Part shown: positions 51,680-61,340 of the stretch, one piece after another
How positions within the stretch are numbered: position 1 is the stretch's first letter
Layout: each line of letters starts with the position of its first letter
Assembly (NCBI GenBank): GCA_026003195.1
Contig: BPGU01000002.1
Span: forward strand, 434,001 to 498,000
Direction of reading: 5' to 3'
Length of the DNA stretch: 64,000 bases
Origin: Armatimonadota bacterium
GTDB lineage: Bacteria > Armatimonadota > HRBIN16
Notes under the pieces: generated by a model
The model's input: the letters and a program-made list of their open reading frames with translations, nothing else
Database searches by the model: none
Told to the model about the DNA's origin: nothing
Made by a program: the position numbers and the translations under genes

Positions 51680-52045
51680 TCAGAACGGCGGAGCGGGTGG
51701 AGGCACGCGCATTTCCGGGGAAAAAGATTCGTTGCCTGCCCTGTCCGTCGCCTTCACTTGCACTCGCGCCGTGTTCTCAGGCAGTTCCGCGCGATAGACC
51801 CCCGCACCCGCTGCCTGCATCATCACGCCCTGCGGCACCGCAGGGGTGATCACGTACACTGTGGCTATGCCGCTCTGCGAATCGGTCGCCTGCGCCCGCA
51901 CTACCAGTTTGCCAGCCTCTCGCGTCAGGTCCACTGCGCTCAGAACGGGCGGCGTGTTGTCGAGGGGTATCCCTCCTCCGCCTCCGCCACATCCGAACAG
52001 GTTGAAGGATAGAAATGCCATCGCCAGCAGAGCCAATCGTCGCAT
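51680..52045 (-). CDS. Small lipoprotein with Ig-like domain
   Basis: 121 residues from ATG at 52045. The signal peptide MRRLALLAMAFLSFNLFG ends in a lipobox LFGC with a glycine run GCGGGGGG after the lipidated Cys. The rest is one beta-sandwich-like unit: PPVLSAVDLTREAGKLVVRAQATDSQSGI and VYRAELPENTARVQVKATDRAGNESF, resembling bacterial Ig-like/cadherin-type repeats. No enzyme motif. It lies 13 bp after the giant WD40 gene and is probably cotranscribed as a surface partner. Confidence 0.78.
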   Translation of the reverse strand: MRRLALLAMAFLSFNLFGCGGGGGGIPLDNTPPVLSAVDLTREAGKLVVRAQATDSQSGIATVYVITPAVPQGVMMQAAGAGVYRAELPENTARVQVKATDRAGNESFSPEMRVPPPAPPF

Positions 52046-52058
52046 CTCGCCAACCCCC

Positions 52059-55000
52059 TTATCGCGTGAGCACAACGGGGACGCTCGCCCGCGCCTTTTG
52101 ACCGTCAGCACCGGTGGCTTGGATGTGCACCATGTAAGCCCCTGCAGGAAGCGCCACCCCGTTGCCATCGCGTCCATCCCAGGCGACCTGCTGGATCCCC
52201 GCCGACCGGGTGGCAGTGCTCATCAGGCGGCGCACCACCTTACCCGCTGATAGTACGCTCACCTCCACCTGCGCTGGCGCGTTCAGGTGGAAGGAGATGG
52301 TGTATTGCCCTCGCGCACGTCCACTTCTCACCTGCACCGCCGAAAGACGCAACAGATTCGCTTGCGACACCAGCTCCACCCGGAACCTGTAAACGCCGCC
52401 CTCTCGGCTCACCGCACAGCGATAGGAGCTGGTATGGCGCAGGAAACGTCTCTCGCCAGTCTGCAGGTCTACCAACACAGGGCTCACCCCACGAGGCACA
52501 CGGTGTATCCCGCTCCACCACAGCATGAGCGTGTCGCTCGCGCCGGAGGGCACACGCACCTCGACATCCCAGCTCTGGTGGCTCCGCCTGTCAGGGCGCA
52601 CGTCCACCGCTAACGGTACTCCGTTGCGCAGGCAAGAGACCCGTAACCCACCCGTCTCTTCAGGAGGCTGTGGCGGCAGAGCGGCTGTCAAACCGTCCCG
52701 TCCCTCTGCCACACCCAGCCACACCTCGCCCCGCTGATTTTGCACTCCAACCTGGAGAGAAAGCACCCAACCGCCCGCACCTCCATGTTGTCTTGTAATG
52801 GGCGCTGCGGAAGTGCGTCTTCCTGAGACGGGCGGAGGCAGAATCAGCAGGCAATCGGTATGCGCATACACCCATGCTCCTTCCCACGCGGGCAGGCGGT
52901 TTTCCACACCGGGAAGAAGCGTGCTGTCATATACCAGCCGATAGCGGCTGCCGTCCCACCGCCAGAGATAGGGCTCTATGCCCTCTCCCGCCCGCAACTC
53001 TCGCAACGACTTCACCTGATTGCCTATCTGCACCTTGACGGCAGTGGTGTCCCATATCATTTCCTGCAGCCAGGGATTGCCCATCTGATTCCAGCCCGCC
53101 TGCAGAGGAATAGACCACGCCTGCGTGTCGTCAGGCAACGGGCCCCATATCTGGGGCACAGTCTCCCGCGTCAGGCGCACCCAGTAACCCCTTCCGGGTA
53201 CCGCTTCTGCCTCCGCAAAGCGGGTGTATCCCGCCGGGTCGTTGTCGTAAAGGACATAGTTGCTCGTTGTTGGATTGTACCGCGCCCACTTGTTGCCCTC
53301 AAAAGCGAAAACCGTTTTCGGGTCGGGGTCTTCGCTCTGCACGGGAACGCCCACCAGACGCAAGCCTGCAGGCAGTGTTGGCGGTACCCCCACAGTGATG
53401 CGGGCATCGGAGTCGTCGGGTTCGGCTTCTTTGTTACCCGCCACATCCCGCGCTACCGTATAGAAGCGGTAGTTATAGCCGAACTTGCCCGGAAAGCGGA
53501 AGAGAGGGGTTGCACCGCTTCGCAGGGCGCGATAGAAGTGGTACTCTCTGCCTCCAATGCCCACCTGTCTGCTGCGTGCGGAGTCTACCCGCTCTTCGCT
53601 ATACCAGAGTTCCACGGTATCCACGCCGGACACGTCATCTTCTGCCTCGAAAGCCACCTCCACAGGTCCCCGCGTCTGAGTGCCGCAATCGGTACACCGC
53701 CCGCCGACGGCGGACACACCCGATATCTGAGTGACCCTGCTTTGGGGAGCTACCCGGTCTACTGTCACGACCACCTCATTCGTTTCCATCGGCGGGTTCA
53801 CGTCGAACACGATGGTCGCTTTGTTGCGTATCTGCGCTCCCGAAGCCACGTCTCCTTTCAGGCGCACCTCAAACGCCACGAAGCCCTCGCCCTCCGGTGG
53901 GTTCTGGTTGACAGGCAGAAAGCCGTCGGGATGCAGCTGCCCGTTATCGGGGTTGATACCGCGGAAGGAGACTGTGACCTTTCTGCTCGCTTCATCGACA
54001 GAGCCGCGAATCTGCACCACTATGTTTTTGTTTTCCTGCCGCAAGTCCACATCCAGCGAAAGGTCTCGGGTGCCGGGTGCTACCGTCAGGACATGATTGC
54101 CGAATCCGACGGCAGTGAAAGTGAAGGAGGAGAGGTCTATCTCATCGTCCAGCACATCGGTAATCATCACCTCCTGGGCGGGAGCGGGTAAGGCTGGCGG
54201 TGGAGGGGGGATGTTCTCAAACAGGATTCGGTAAGGTAATGGTTCTCCAGCCTGAATGAAGCCTTCCCTGCCGATCACCCCCATTTTCATGTTGGGGTCG
54301 TGGGAGCGAACGATGGAGAGTCCTGCTGGACCTCCTTCGCCAAAAGCGTTGGTGATACCCTCTACGCAATCTCCAATCATCGAGACGATATTGGTAAAGG
54401 GTGTAATCTTTCCGGCGACCTTGCGGAATAGCCCGGTAGCCCCTCGTCGTTGCAGCCCCTGAACGGCTCTCTTCTCCGCCCTCTCCAGGACTTCTCCCTG
54501 TGCCGCGTCCGCCATCCGACCGAGCTCCTTGTTCGCATCCACTTCACTGAAGCCCGATCGACGCAACACCTCCCGGGCGATCCCTTCGCAAGCGCTTTCC
54601 ACGATGAAGCTCATCGCCCAGCCAGCCAGCATCTTCCCTACAAAAACCAGCAGAGGCGCCACGCGTTCTCTGTTCCCAACGCTCCAACGAGAGCCTTCCA
54701 CCTTCACTTCTACTTTGTAGGTGTGCGTGCCCGGAGGCAAATTCAATACAAACGCTTCCAGATACTTCTTCTCCTGGCTCAGCTCCACCTGGTCTACCAC
54801 CGTACCGTCGGGGGCGACCACTCGCGCGGTGCCGGAAAACTCGTCGGTGTTCAGAGACACCTCTGCCACCAGTACCGTGTCTATCGGGTCGTTATACGGA
54901 TTGGTGAGGGTAACCGGTATGACCTCCGTACGCCCCACGCGCACACTGGTAGGCGCAGCCATGCTGAAGCCGCGTACTACCCAGAAAGGCTGGGCATGCG

Positions 55001-57635
55001 AAGGCTCTGACCAGCTGCTCTCTCCCACCCGTCGCACGCGCGCCCTCCAGTAAAGAGGGGTATATAGCGGGAAGGCGTACCGCGCAATGAATCCGGCGGT
55101 CTCGCCAGGGGCGTAATCGCTACGGCTCCACATGGTGGCATCTACACTCTGGTCAAAGGTCACAACACCCTGAGTGAACTGCGCATTGCGGCTCACCTCG
55201 ATCTGGTACTGCAGACGCTCCGTAGCGGGCAACCCGGCAATATCCGCCTTCACCCGGAAAATGGGAACCTGCACCACGTCTCCTGCCGGCTCGGAGAGCG
55301 TCCACTGTATCGCCGGTTCGAACGTGAAAGAGCGAGTGCCGCTGGCACTGCTCCAGTCGGTTTCATCGAAAGCGACCGCACGCCATTCATACCTTCCGGG
55401 GGCAAGCGTGGGTATCGTGAGGGTTGCGGTCTCTCCGCTGGCATAGCTTGGCTTATCCCAATTGTCCGGGGCGCGCGTCTGGTCAAAGGTAGCCACTACC
55501 TGACCGTTTTGCAACAGTTCCACTTTATACCGGAGCCTTTCACCTTCCGGGTCTGTCGCAGAGAGGGTCAGAGTAAACGGCGCCGTTTTGACTGTTGCAC
55601 CGTCAGCTGGGCTGAGCAAGACAGGCGGGTTCGGAGGAGTATTCGCTGCACCCGGCTGCACTCGCCAAAGCCAGACGCCTCCTCTTCCCCCCGACGCCAG
55701 CGCCGCTCCGTCCGGGGAAAAAGCCAGCGAGATTACCACCTCAACCGGGAACCCCTCCAGCGTTTGTACCACTGTGCCGTCGGAGATACGCGCGACGCGA
55801 AGAGAGTTTGCTCCGCTCGTCCAGGCGAGGAGGTTTCCTCCCAAGGAAAAGACTACCGAACCGGGTGATTGAAAACCATCCAGCGTCCTGACTAGGCTTC
55901 CATCGGCGACGCGATAGATTTTCACCGTACTGTCGAAGCTACCGGTTGCCACCAGCTGACCGTCCGGCGAGCAGGCAACGGCGTAAGCTCCCTCCAGCGA
56001 CCTGAGCAGACTACCATCGGTGTCACTCCACACTTTCACCGTGTTGTCCCATCCTGCAGAGAACAACAGACTTCCATCCGGCGAAAAACATAGCGACCTC
56101 GCACCACCGGTTACCCCGACAATAGCGCGCACCAGCGAGCCATCTGACGTACTCCAAACCCGAATGGTCTCATCACTGCTCCCCGAAGCCAGTTTGCGAC
56201 CGTCTTCTGAAAACGCAACGGAGATGACCTCTTTCGTATGCCCGACAAGCGTTTGTCTCAGGCTGCCGTCCTCGGTAGACCAGATTCGTACCGACTTGTC
56301 CACGCCGCCTGTTGCCAGCAGCCGTCCGTCGGGCGAGAAAGCCACAGCATAGACGCCTTGCGCATGTCCGGCGATTTTTCGAACCAGGCTCCCGTCGCTG
56401 GCGCGCCACAGATAGAGGTAACCGTTCTGGTCTCCCCAGGCGAGAAGTTCGCCGTCCGGCGAGAAAGCCAGCGACAAACTCAGGTTGCCAAGCAAGCCTT
56501 CTATTTCTCGCAACAGGCTCCCGTCGGCAGCCCGCCACAGCAAGATAGAAGCGTGCGGGTAGCTCCCCGCGGAGGCTACCGTCTGCCCATCCGGCAAGAA
56601 GGCAACGCCGCTCACCCCTGAGCCGTGGGCAGTGAAGGTGAGGAGCAGATGACCTGTAGTGACCTGCCAGACCTTTACCGTGCCGTCCGCGCCACCCGAA
56701 ATCAGCGTTTGTCCGTCCGGCGAGTAAGACAGGGAGATGCGCCCAGTATGCCCCGTAAGCGTTCGCACCACAGCGCCGTCCGAAACCTTCCACAACTTGA
56801 TGTCTCCGTCATACTCTGCTGAGGCAATCGTTTGCCCATCGGGCGAGAAGAGGACCGACCACACGACGCGCGTATGCCCCGCGAAGGTGCGCACCAGAGT
56901 GCCATCTGCCACGCGCCACAGAAGCAAATCGACACTAGACAGGGAGTACCGAGCGCCTGCCACCAGAAACTGCCCGTCCGGCGAAAAAGCAAGGGTTGCC
57001 GGCATCAAGTCTGGCTCCGTGAGCGTTCGCACGATGCTCCCGCTGGAAACGTCCCAGATACGGATGGCACCGGACTCTGTGCCGGAAGCCAGCATTTGCC
57101 CGTCAGGAGAGAAAGCCACGCAGTAGTACCTCTCGTCGGGATGCCCGGACAGCGTGCGTACCAGACTACCATCGGAAACCCGCCATATCTTGACCGTGTG
57201 GTCATTACTGCCTGTCGCGAGCAACTGCCCGTCGGGTGAGAATGCCAGACACGTTATCTCGCCAGAGTGTCCCAGGATAAAACGCACCCACCTCGCCTCT
57301 GCGATACGGTAGATACCTACCTGTCCGAGTCCCTGCGTGGGAACCGCCAGGTACTGTCCATCCGGAGAGACTACCACACTCGCGCCCGGGGTAGCGAATA
57401 TCGCCGGTTTCATCCAGAGAGCATGTCGCATCCAGTCCCCTCCCTGGCGTGAGCGGGACAAAGAAGAAAGCAGGCGTCCTGCGGGGACAACAAGCGGACG
57501 ATTCGGGCGGTACCTTGTCTCCAGAAGTTGCCGTTTTGCTTCGTCTATCGGACGTTGTGCTATCGCCAGCGACGCGGGCAGCACAAGCAACACAACCAGC
57601 CACACCACGAGGTGGTTTAGCATGCGTTTTCTCAT
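52059..57635 (-). CDS. Giant secreted WD40 protein with Fn3 and FlgD-like domains
   Basis: 1858 residues from ATG at 57635 (GGGAGGG upstream). Signal peptide to ~AIAQR. About 13 WD40 repeats (residues ~85-640) with AFSPDGQLLATGSNDHTVKIWRVSDGSLV pattern, enough for two propellers. Two fibronectin-type modules follow (PPVLLSPADGATVKTAP and a second near 820-920), a helical patch (RMADAAQGEVLERAEKRAVQGL), DUF11-like adhesive repeats (KATIVFDVNPPMETNEV) and a final FlgD-type Ig domain (VEVSVLSAGKVVRRL, VAWDGRDGNGVALPAGAYMVHI). Exported scaffold or adhesin; ligand unknown. Confidence 0.88.
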   Translation of the reverse strand: MRKRMLNHLVVWLVVLLVLPASLAIAQRPIDEAKRQLLETRYRPNRPLVVPAGRLLSSLSRSRQGGDWMRHALWMKPAIFATPGASVVVSPDGQYLAVPTQGLGQVGIYRIAEARWVRFILGHSGEITCLAFSPDGQLLATGSNDHTVKIWRVSDGSLVRTLSGHPDERYYCVAFSPDGQMLASGTESGAIRIWDVSSGSIVRTLTEPDLMPATLAFSPDGQFLVAGARYSLSSVDLLLWRVADGTLVRTFAGHTRVVWSVLFSPDGQTIASAEYDGDIKLWKVSDGAVVRTLTGHTGRISLSYSPDGQTLISGGADGTVKVWQVTTGHLLLTFTAHGSGVSGVAFLPDGQTVASAGSYPHASILLWRAADGSLLREIEGLLGNLSLSLAFSPDGELLAWGDQNGYLYLWRASDGSLVRKIAGHAQGVYAVAFSPDGRLLATGGVDKSVRIWSTEDGSLRQTLVGHTKEVISVAFSEDGRKLASGSSDETIRVWSTSDGSLVRAIVGVTGGARSLCFSPDGSLLFSAGWDNTVKVWSDTDGSLLRSLEGAYAVACSPDGQLVATGSFDSTVKIYRVADGSLVRTLDGFQSPGSVVFSLGGNLLAWTSGANSLRVARISDGTVVQTLEGFPVEVVISLAFSPDGAALASGGRGGVWLWRVQPGAANTPPNPPVLLSPADGATVKTAPFTLTLSATDPEGERLRYKVELLQNGQVVATFDQTRAPDNWDKPSYASGETATLTIPTLAPGRYEWRAVAFDETDWSSASGTRSFTFEPAIQWTLSEPAGDVVQVPIFRVKADIAGLPATERLQYQIEVSRNAQFTQGVVTFDQSVDATMWSRSDYAPGETAGFIARYAFPLYTPLYWRARVRRVGESSWSEPSHAQPFWVVRGFSMAAPTSVRVGRTEVIPVTLTNPYNDPIDTVLVAEVSLNTDEFSGTARVVAPDGTVVDQVELSQEKKYLEAFVLNLPPGTHTYKVEVKVEGSRWSVGNRERVAPLLVFVGKMLAGWAMSFIVESACEGIAREVLRRSGFSEVDANKELGRMADAAQGEVLERAEKRAVQGLQRRGATGLFRKVAGKITPFTNIVSMIGDCVEGITNAFGEGGPAGLSIVRSHDPNMKMGVIGREGFIQAGEPLPYRILFENIPPPPPALPAPAQEVMITDVLDDEIDLSSFTFTAVGFGNHVLTVAPGTRDLSLDVDLRQENKNIVVQIRGSVDEASRKVTVSFRGINPDNGQLHPDGFLPVNQNPPEGEGFVAFEVRLKGDVASGAQIRNKATIVFDVNPPMETNEVVVTVDRVAPQSRVTQISGVSAVGGRCTDCGTQTRGPVEVAFEAEDDVSGVDTVELWYSEERVDSARSRQVGIGGREYHFYRALRSGATPLFRFPGKFGYNYRFYTVARDVAGNKEAEPDDSDARITVGVPPTLPAGLRLVGVPVQSEDPDPKTVFAFEGNKWARYNPTTSNYVLYDNDPAGYTRFAEAEAVPGRGYWVRLTRETVPQIWGPLPDDTQAWSIPLQAGWNQMGNPWLQEMIWDTTAVKVQIGNQVKSLRELRAGEGIEPYLWRWDGSRYRLVYDSTLLPGVENRLPAWEGAWVYAHTDCLLILPPPVSGRRTSAAPITRQHGGAGGWVLSLQVGVQNQRGEVWLGVAEGRDGLTAALPPQPPEETGGLRVSCLRNGVPLAVDVRPDRRSHQSWDVEVRVPSGASDTLMLWWSGIHRVPRGVSPVLVDLQTGERRFLRHTSSYRCAVSREGGVYRFRVELVSQANLLRLSAVQVRSGRARGQYTISFHLNAPAQVEVSVLSAGKVVRRLMSTATRSAGIQQVAWDGRDGNGVALPAGAYMVHIQATGADGQKARASVPVVLTR

Positions 57636-57697
57636 CGCACACCCTCCCATGATGCGAACACGGTAAAAAAACAACCAGAAATAGATTTTCTACTTCT

Positions 57698-57726
57698 ACA
57701 TTAAAGCATCTGTCAAGAAAAGTCAA
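57698..57726 (-). promoter_or_regulatory. Promoter of the giant WD40 gene
   Basis: TTGACT (57726-57721), 17-bp spacer, TAATGT (57703-57698) on the minus strand, 63 bp before the start codon. A second TTGACA lies inside the spacer (57717-57712). Confidence 0.5.
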
Positions 57727-58037
57727 GCAGGAAGGAAGGCGTACGCACCTGCTGGTGTAAACCCTACCGCGCACGAACCACAGGCAACCAACCCACACAC
57801 TCCCACTTCCCTAACAAACCAGCACGGTAACCATACAAGCCATCCCACGCCAACAACATGCCCACCAGCACCATCCCCATACCGCGCTCCTAAACCCACT
57901 CCTCCCACAAATGCCCCTCATTCACATACGCCTTGCCCAATGACACACCCACCACCCATACCCGCCTCCCAGAGGGGTGTTTGCGGGGTTTAGAGCAACA
58001 GTGGGAGGAGGCCGCCAAGCCACCACAGGCTACGGTT
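57727..58037. other. Non-coding spacer with strong strand asymmetry
   Basis: Between about 57781 and 57970 the plus strand is roughly half C with few G (runs such as CCACCACCCATACCCGCC). No intact frame with family features was found on either strand. On the minus strand a broken frame reads GKAYVNEGHLWEEW, then VLVGMLLAWDGLYG, which could be a decayed gene. The M23 peptidase stop is at its left-hand end of transcription (58038). Confidence 0.4.
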
Positions 58038-59411
58038 CTATTTTTTTATTATCACTCTGTACTGTATCAAGACCTGTTGCCCTTTTGGAAGCAGAGGCAC
58101 AAGAACCTCGAACTTCCCTCCAGCAGCAACCGGATCTGGGTAACTCACTCCGTTCACCCTCAAGCTACCCGGTACATAGGAGCTCATAGAAGGTAGAGGG
58201 CAGATAATCTTAACATCTACAGCGTCAGTATCGCCTGTGTTCAAGGCTTGAACATTTACCGTTACTACTCCCTCAGGGAGTAGGTTAGTCTTATCTGCAC
58301 TAACGGATAGCCGAATGTTGGGAATACTAAGAAGCTGCACCCATTTTTCGCCATCGGCACCCTCGCACACCCAGACACGCGGCACCTTGCCTTCCCCCGG
58401 ATGCGGGAAGAGCGAACCGTCGACTGCTTCTACAAGGTACCAGAGTGTGTTGTCTGCAGGCCACGCGCTGATTGCTGATGCTAACGCCTTGAACTTATGC
58501 CCAGATGCCAGGCTAGTACTTTGAGGATAGTTGCCGGGACCGATGCGGGCATTGACTGGCTCGATAATCTGCACGTAGGAGGATGAGAATGTTCTTGAGG
58601 CGTAAAGCCACAAAAGAGGATCAACATAATACCGTGCCTGGCGATCAGGGTGCGGATAGAACGGGTCGTAGGAGGTGTACCCTACCTCTCCTGTACCTGG
58701 CTGGTTGGAGTAGTCACCAAGCACTGACTGATATTTTACCTCAAAGTGCAGGTGTGGTGAGAAACCACCCTCCCGCTCTGTGACCATGTTCTGTCTATCC
58801 ACATCTTGCAGGCATTTGCTACTATGCGCATGTCGCTTAGCTGGGCAGAAGCGTAGATAGTCTCTACCTTGAGAGTCTTGTCCAGAGTTCCCCACCAAGC
58901 CAATTTCGTCGCCTTGCTGCACCATGTCGCCGATTTTCAGGTTTGCTCGCACTGCGTCGAGATGCCCATACAGGGTGTATACTCTTGGCGAGCCTTCATG
59001 TTCGAGGATGACGCAGATACCTAATCCTCGATTGCTACTTGCTCGAACATATTGTGCACCGCTCACCCACCGATATGCCTTTGGATTACCATCCCACCAG
59101 CGTACATACCACTTGCCATCAGGCAGCCTTAGTCCGAAGATGTGAGCGACTTTGCCGTTCTGTACAGCCTTCACGGTCTGCGCGCGTCGCTCCGCGTAGT
59201 CGGACGATATGGGAGACACATCAATACCCGTGTGATATTTACCCATTTTGCCTACGTTATACGCAGCGAAAGCTTGGGTTACCTGTGCTTTGTCTACAGG
59301 AGGAGTAAGAGGTTGCGCCCACACAACAGGGCATGTTCTTAACAGAAACGCAAGTATAAACACCCAATTGCAGGCGCAAACCGAGTTCAACCCCTTTCTA
59401 ACGGTCTGCAT
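58038..59411 (-). CDS. M23 (LytM-type) metallopeptidase, secreted
   Basis: 457 residues from ATG at 59411, with GGAGGG 8 bp upstream. A hydrophobic segment (VFILAFLLRTCPVVWAQ) acts as signal. The M23 domain (~55-250) carries zinc ligands in YHTGIDVS (H, D) and SPHLHFEV (HxH), plus VYTLYGHLDAVRANLKIGDMVQQGDEIGLVGNSG. The insert with several Cys (RFCPAKRHAHSSKC) is unusual. A C-terminal beta domain with DUF11-like repeats follows (RLSVSADKTNLLPEGVVTVNVQALNTGDTDAVDVK). It probably cleaves peptidoglycan cross-links or surface peptides. Confidence 0.87.
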   Translation of the reverse strand: MQTVRKGLNSVCACNWVFILAFLLRTCPVVWAQPLTPPVDKAQVTQAFAAYNVGKMGKYHTGIDVSPISSDYAERRAQTVKAVQNGKVAHIFGLRLPDGKWYVRWWDGNPKAYRWVSGAQYVRASSNRGLGICVILEHEGSPRVYTLYGHLDAVRANLKIGDMVQQGDEIGLVGNSGQDSQGRDYLRFCPAKRHAHSSKCLQDVDRQNMVTEREGGFSPHLHFEVKYQSVLGDYSNQPGTGEVGYTSYDPFYPHPDRQARYYVDPLLWLYASRTFSSSYVQIIEPVNARIGPGNYPQSTSLASGHKFKALASAISAWPADNTLWYLVEAVDGSLFPHPGEGKVPRVWVCEGADGEKWVQLLSIPNIRLSVSADKTNLLPEGVVTVNVQALNTGDTDAVDVKIICPLPSMSSYVPGSLRVNGVSYPDPVAAGGKFEVLVPLLPKGQQVLIQYRVIIKK

Positions 59412-59643
59412 GGCTTCATCCCTCCACACAAGAGAATACAGGCGCTGCAGAGCGGAACCCTATGTGCGGTGTTTGATCCTGCTGGGCACTCTGCGACTTG
59501 CGTACTCATTTTAACGTGTCTTGCTATATGCGTCAAGCATCGCAAAAAAGGTAAATGCGCCGGGAGACTGTTACCAGATGCAAAAAAGCCAGCGTCCCAG
59601 ATATACACCCCTACTGGAAACAGTGCAAGCAGGAACGCCAGCG

Positions 59644-59760
59644 ATGGAACTTTCCTATCAGGAAGCGACCCACATGAACCGCTTGCAAGCAAGAAAGCAG
59701 ATGGTAAACACCTACCTGCAAACCGGCAGCCTCAGCCACACTGCCCAGTGGAAGTTGCTG
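59644..59760 (+). pseudogene. Transposase N-terminus remnant (IS481-like)
   Basis: MELSYQEATHMNRLQARKQM, VNTYLQTGSLSHTAQ matches the helix-turn-helix start of IS481-family transposases as I know them. The continuation expected (RWKTSRxVVRKW) is lost: the frame runs into unrelated sequence (WKLLGFGYTV) and no DDE core is present. The whole spacer 59412-59849 contains no complete gene and no clear terminal repeats were found. Confidence 0.55.
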
Positions 59761-59849
59761 GGGTTCGGGTATACGGTGCCGGAGGAGTTTATGCTGTTTC
59801 CGGTGGTGTTGTTGGACACGGTGAGTGCTTCTTGGCAGCTGGAGACAGG

Positions 59850-61340
59850 TCAAGCAGAAAGAAACAGCGTTCTCAACGCTCCGTACAGTTCCGCGTATCG
59901 CGACCTCAGCGGCGCATAGATCCTGCGATGGCTCTCGTCTGGCTCTATCCGTCGTTCCGATACAGCAATCGTCTTCGCGATGGCGAAGCCGTCAAACAGC
60001 CCTACGCCTGCTCCCGCAATCACCGCTGCGCCGACAGCGGTGATAGACTCGGCATGGCGAGGTATCTCTACAGGACATCCGTACACATCCGCCAGGATAT
60101 GCATCCAGAGGTCACTGCGCGCTCCCCCACCCACGACGCGCACGCACTCGGCAATCGCTCCGTGCTCACGCATCACCTGCAGGATACTCTCCAGCGCACA
60201 CGATACCCCTTCCAGCACCGCTCGCGCCAGATGTGCCCGTGTGTGGTGTGAGTGCAAGCCGAAGAAGACGCCTTTCGCACGCGGGTTCCATATGGGCGCA
60301 CGCTCCCCGCTCAGATAGGGCAGGAAAACCAGACCGCTGCTGCCGGCAGGGACCGCAGAGGCTTCCTCCTGCAACCGATCCGTTCCCACCCCTCTGCCGA
60401 ACAGTCGCACGAACCAGTCCCACGCGCTCCCCGCCGACTGCACCGTGCCGAACTGCACCCAGCGACGAGGTTGCGCTGCCATCAGTGTGGTCAGGCGCAT
60501 GGCTCGGTCGGGGATGAACCGCTCGCGCAGGCAGGAGGTCCACGCCGTACCACCGATATAGGTGTAACTCTCGCCGGGTTCCACCACCCCTGCGCCAACG
60601 GTAGCACACGCCCCATCGCCCGCACCCATCACCACAGGAAGCCCCTCGGGTAAGCCGGTCGCCCGTGCCGCTTCGCGCGACACATGCCCGACCACGTCGG
60701 TAGAGGGGACCACCTCCGGCAGCAGGCTGGCAGAGATCCGGCTGGCATCCACCACCTGCTCGCTCCACCTGAGGCGGTTGACGTCGTAGATACCGGTGAG
60801 GGAAGCATCGGAGGGGTCCGTGATGCCCCACCTGCCGGTCATGCGCCCCACGCAGTAGTCTTTGCACTGAATCATCCAGCGTGCTCCCCGCACCACCTCT
60901 GGCTCGCGCTCTATCAGCATCATCAGTTTCGGAAGGGAGTAAAAAGGTGCGATGCGGTTGCCAGTGATCGTGTAGTAACGCTCCTCTCCGATGCTCAGGC
61001 GCAGTCGTTCGCACTGCTGCTGCGCGCGGATGTCGGCGTGGATGAGCGCGGGGCGAAGGGGAACACCCTCTTCGTCCACCAGCACCACACCGTTCATGTG
61101 ACCACTGAAACCAACAGCCTCCAGCCTGCTTCGGCGGCTCTCATCCCGTTGCAGCAGGAGGCGCGTGCAGCGCACCACCGCTCGCCACCAGTGGGCAGGA
61201 TTCTGCTCGGCGGCAAGAGGGGCAGGATGGGCGGTGCGGTAGGAGGCGAAGGCAACATCTACCAGTTGCCCGTCCTCGTCTATCAACACCGCCTTGTTGC
61301 CAGTCGTGCCTAAATCATGCGCGAGGATGAGCCTTTTCAT
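59850..61340 (-). CDS. FGGY-family sugar kinase (xylulokinase-like)
   Basis: 496 residues from ATG at 61340. The ATP-binding opening LAHDLGTTGNKAVLIDEDG (~5-23), FSGHMNGVVLVDEEG, DYCVGRMTGRWGITDPSDASLTGIYD, the GAGDGACATVGAGVV loop with catalytic Asp, and the C-terminal RVVGGGARSDLWMHILADVYGCPVE are present. The closest types are xylulokinases, though ribulokinases and other ketose kinases share these motifs. It overlaps the upstream isomerase by ATGA, so isomerisation followed by phosphorylation is a natural pathway step. Confidence 0.9.
   Translation of the reverse strand: MKRLILAHDLGTTGNKAVLIDEDGQLVDVAFASYRTAHPAPLAAEQNPAHWWRAVVRCTRLLLQRDESRRSRLEAVGFSGHMNGVVLVDEEGVPLRPALIHADIRAQQQCERLRLSIGEERYYTITGNRIAPFYSLPKLMMLIEREPEVVRGARWMIQCKDYCVGRMTGRWGITDPSDASLTGIYDVNRLRWSEQVVDASRISASLLPEVVPSTDVVGHVSREAARATGLPEGLPVVMGAGDGACATVGAGVVEPGESYTYIGGTAWTSCLRERFIPDRAMRLTTLMAAQPRRWVQFGTVQSAGSAWDWFVRLFGRGVGTDRLQEEASAVPAGSSGLVFLPYLSGERAPIWNPRAKGVFFGLHSHHTRAHLARAVLEGVSCALESILQVMREHGAIAECVRVVGGGARSDLWMHILADVYGCPVEIPRHAESITAVGAAVIAGAGVGLFDGFAIAKTIAVSERRIEPDESHRRIYAPLRSRYAELYGALRTLFLSA

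Noticed and set aside
57723-57908. 61-codon Gly/Val-rich minus-strand frame
   Set aside because: Low-complexity product of the strand skew, with a promoter for the WD40 gene overlapping its end.
59521-59919. 132-codon plus-strand frame as an intact gene
   Set aside because: Only a 35-codon stretch is transposase-like, and the end overlaps the sugar kinase gene in antisense.
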